This document shows, piece after piece, positions 62,670 through 64,000 of a DNA stretch of 64,000 bases. The number at the start of each line of letters is the position of its first letter. Within the stretch, counting starts at the first letter, position 1. The position numbers were made by a program, and so were the translations under genes. The DNA lies in assembly GCF_017916425.1 (NCBI RefSeq), contig NZ_JAFMSX010000002.1:738413-802412 (forward strand), read 5' to 3'. The stretch is from Nocardioides sp. SYSU D00065 (GTDB lineage Bacteria; Actinomycetota; Actinomycetes; Propionibacteriales; Nocardioidaceae). A model generated the notes under the pieces. The model worked only from the letters and a program-made list of their open reading frames with translations. It searched no databases and was not told the origin of the DNA.

Positions 62670-62855
62670 ATGGCTGACCAGGACCCGAACGCCGACATCA
62701 AGGCGAAGATGCGGGAGGCCCTCGATCGCAAGAAGGGTCACGGCCACCCCGACGACCGTGCCGGCGCCAAGGAGAAGGCGCACGGCTCGGAGATCTCCGA
62801 CCGCAACGTCGCCAAGCCGATGCATCGCCGCAAGTCCGGCGGCGGGGGAGTCTGA
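62670..62855 (+). CDS. DUF5302 small basic protein
   Basis: The 61-residue protein reads ADQDPNADIKAKMREALDRK after the initiator and ends MHRRKSGGGGV, the typical DUF5302 layout of charged, His- and Lys-rich, probably disordered protein. The function is unknown. The ATG at 62670 follows AGGAGGAGCC. An in-frame ATG at 62610 would add 20 residues that do not look like the family. Confidence 0.82.
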   Translation: MADQDPNADIKAKMREALDRKKGHGHPDDRAGAKEKAHGSEISDRNVAKPMHRRKSGGGGV

Positions 62856-62960
62856 CCGCGCGGCCCACCACGCGCCGGCGGGCACCTCGTCCGCCGGCGC
62901 GGACGGCGCTCCCGCGTAGGTGACGTGATCCAGTCCCGGCGACCGTGGCAGACTCGCGGC

Positions 62961-63542
62961 ATGTCCGACACAGGCTCGCGCCCCGCCGGTCCCGAGCTCT
63001 GGCTGGTCCGGCACGGTGAGACCGAGTGGAGCCGCGACGGCCGGCACACCTCCACCACCGACCTCCCGCTCACCGACGTCGGCGAGCAGGCCGCCACGGC
63101 GCTCACGGACCGGCTGGCCGAGGCGGAGTTCGACCTCGTGCTCACCAGTCCTCGCCAGCGCGCGCGTCGTACGGCCGAGCTGGCGGGCTTCCCCGACGCC
63201 GAGGTCGACGAGGACCTGGTCGAGTGGGGCTACGGCGACTACGAGGGCGTCAGCACGGCCGAGATCCGCGAGACGGTGCCCGACTGGACGGTCTGGACGC
63301 ATCCCACGCCCGGCGGCGAGAGCGCCGAGGACGTGTCCGCCAGGCTGGACCGGGTGGTCGAGCGGGCGCGCCAGTGCGACCGCACCCTCGTCTTCGCCCA
63401 CGGCCACTCGCTGCGGGTGCTGACCGCGCGCTGGCTCGAGCAGCCCGCCGCCCACGGGCGGTTCTTCAAGCTGGACACCTCCACCGTCTGCGTCCTCGGC
63501 TTCGAGCGGGAGACACCGGTCCTGCTGAAGTGGAACAGCTGA
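62961..63542 (+). CDS. Histidine phosphatase family protein
   Basis: The 193-residue enzyme has the RHGET motif (LWLVRHGETEWSRDG, near residues 13-27) with the nucleophilic His, the second His in VFAHGHSLRVLTAR near 144-157, and the phosphate-binding Arg in LTSPRQRARRTAEL. The substrate may be a sugar phosphate or acid. The ATG at 62961 starts the conserved part; CAGACT ends 6 bases upstream. The PHP gene begins one base after the stop. Confidence 0.88.
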   Translation: MSDTGSRPAGPELWLVRHGETEWSRDGRHTSTTDLPLTDVGEQAATALTDRLAEAEFDLVLTSPRQRARRTAELAGFPDAEVDEDLVEWGYGDYEGVSTAEIRETVPDWTVWTHPTPGGESAEDVSARLDRVVERARQCDRTLVFAHGHSLRVLTARWLEQPAAHGRFFKLDTSTVCVLGFERETPVLLKWNS

Positions 63543-63543
63543 C

Positions 63544-64000
63544 GTGCGGATCGACCTCCACACGCACTCCTCGGCCAGCGACGGCACCGACACGCCCGCC
63601 GACCTGGTCCGATCCGCGAAGGCCGCCGGTCTCGACGTCGTCGCGCTGACCGACCACGACGCCATGTCGGGCTGGAGCGAGGCCGCCCGCGCCGCCGACG
63701 AGGTCGGGATCACGCTGGTGCCGGGCCTCGAGATCAGCACGAAGCTCCGCCACCGCGGCGTGCACCTGCTCGGCTACCTGCCGGACCCGGCGTACCCACC
63801 GCTCGTGGCCGCGCTCGACCGCATCCTGGCGGGCCGCACCGAGCGGACGCCAGCGATCGTGGACGCCCTGCGCCGCCACGGCATCGACATCACCGAGGAC
63901 GACGTACGCCGTGAGGCCGGCGGATCGGTCGCCACCGGCCGGCCGCACGTCGCCGACGCCCTGGTGCGGCTCGGCGTGGCCACGGACCGGACCGAGGCGT
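63544..64000 (+). CDS. PHP-domain phosphoesterase, N-terminal part
   Basis: The gene continues past the window; 152 residues are visible. RIDLHTHSSASDGTDTPADL gives the first metal motif (H-x-H), DVVALTDHDAMSG the second, and TLVPGLEIST the third. The family includes 3',5'-nucleoside bisphosphate phosphatases (TrpH/YciV type). It starts at a GTG one base after the histidine phosphatase stop, so the two phosphatases share a transcript. Confidence 0.85.
   Translation, partial: MRIDLHTHSSASDGTDTPADLVRSAKAAGLDVVALTDHDAMSGWSEAARAADEVGITLVPGLEISTKLRHRGVHLLGYLPDPAYPPLVAALDRILAGRTERTPAIVDALRRHGIDITEDDVRREAGGSVATGRPHVADALVRLGVATDRTEA

Overview
The window is high-GC DNA with dense genes, many GTG starts and frequent 4-base stop/start overlaps. 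F420 genes, a WhiB-family regulator, MtrA-MtrB-LpqB and DUF222/HNH, DUF3499, DUF5302, DUF5719 and DUF1707 proteins mark an actinobacterium. Gene content and order best fit the Nocardioides group; this is an inference from memory without a search. No tRNA, rRNA, CRISPR array, complete insertion sequence or prophage was seen.

Region 1 (1-9.8 kb) is conserved core: a TIGR03089 fragment, a DUF3105 membrane protein, fbiB/fbiA for coenzyme F420, a divergent whiB-type gene, a large membrane glycosyltransferase with a DUF5719 partner, a degenerate metallopeptidase-fold protein, DUF3499, Trm112 and a SIS-domain protein. The order resembles the mycobacterial Rv3256c-Rv3262 neighbourhood, but the manB gene expected there is missing.

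Region 2 (9.8-15.3 kb) is accessory: an acetyltransferase abutting a nucleotidyltransferase pseudogene, a DUF222/HNH endonuclease with a LexA-like box over its start, an isochorismatase-fold hydrolase, a lipoprotein and a DUF808 protein with a 12-base tandem repeat.

Region 3 (15.3-33 kb) is core again: ahcY, mtrA-mtrB-lpqB, a ComF-like gene, a hibernation factor behind a roughly 396-nt predicted leader, a NarL-type regulator, a YcaQ-like protein and secA. Then come an Rv3235-family/LysM pair and the minus-strand run MgtE-like, DUF1003, mrp, tatB.

Region 4 (33-48 kb) is a cell-surface and secretion locus. It holds an anchored endonuclease/exonuclease/phosphatase (EEP) protein, a lipoprotein, a secreted phospholipase D-like protein and a 1024-residue secreted protein joining a catalytically degenerate cutinase-like domain, RCC1-like repeats and a second EEP domain. 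A LicD-like/methyltransferase fusion, a sulfotransferase-like protein, a polyprenyl-phosphate glycosyltransferase and a YfhO-like membrane protein follow as one translationally coupled run. An acyl-CoA dehydrogenase and a second sulfotransferase-like gene close the region.

Region 5 (48-58 kb) is a catabolic operon: a ROK repressor divergent from a CUT2-type ABC importer with two different permeases, a lipoprotein binding protein, two TIM-barrel isomerase-type enzymes and a Gfo/Idh/MocA dehydrogenase. A palindrome between the divergent promoters is a candidate operator. Two strong hairpins separate the transporter from the enzymes.

Region 6 (58-64 kb) has a DUF1707 membrane protein, a double-hotdog MaoC protein, two more sulfotransferase-like genes, a methyltransferase, a DUF5302 protein, a histidine phosphatase and a partial PHP-domain gene.

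A theme across the window is leaderless initiation. At least 13 genes have a TANNNT hexamer ending 6 or 7 bases before the start codon, and six more have CANNNT. This signal was used to choose several starts.
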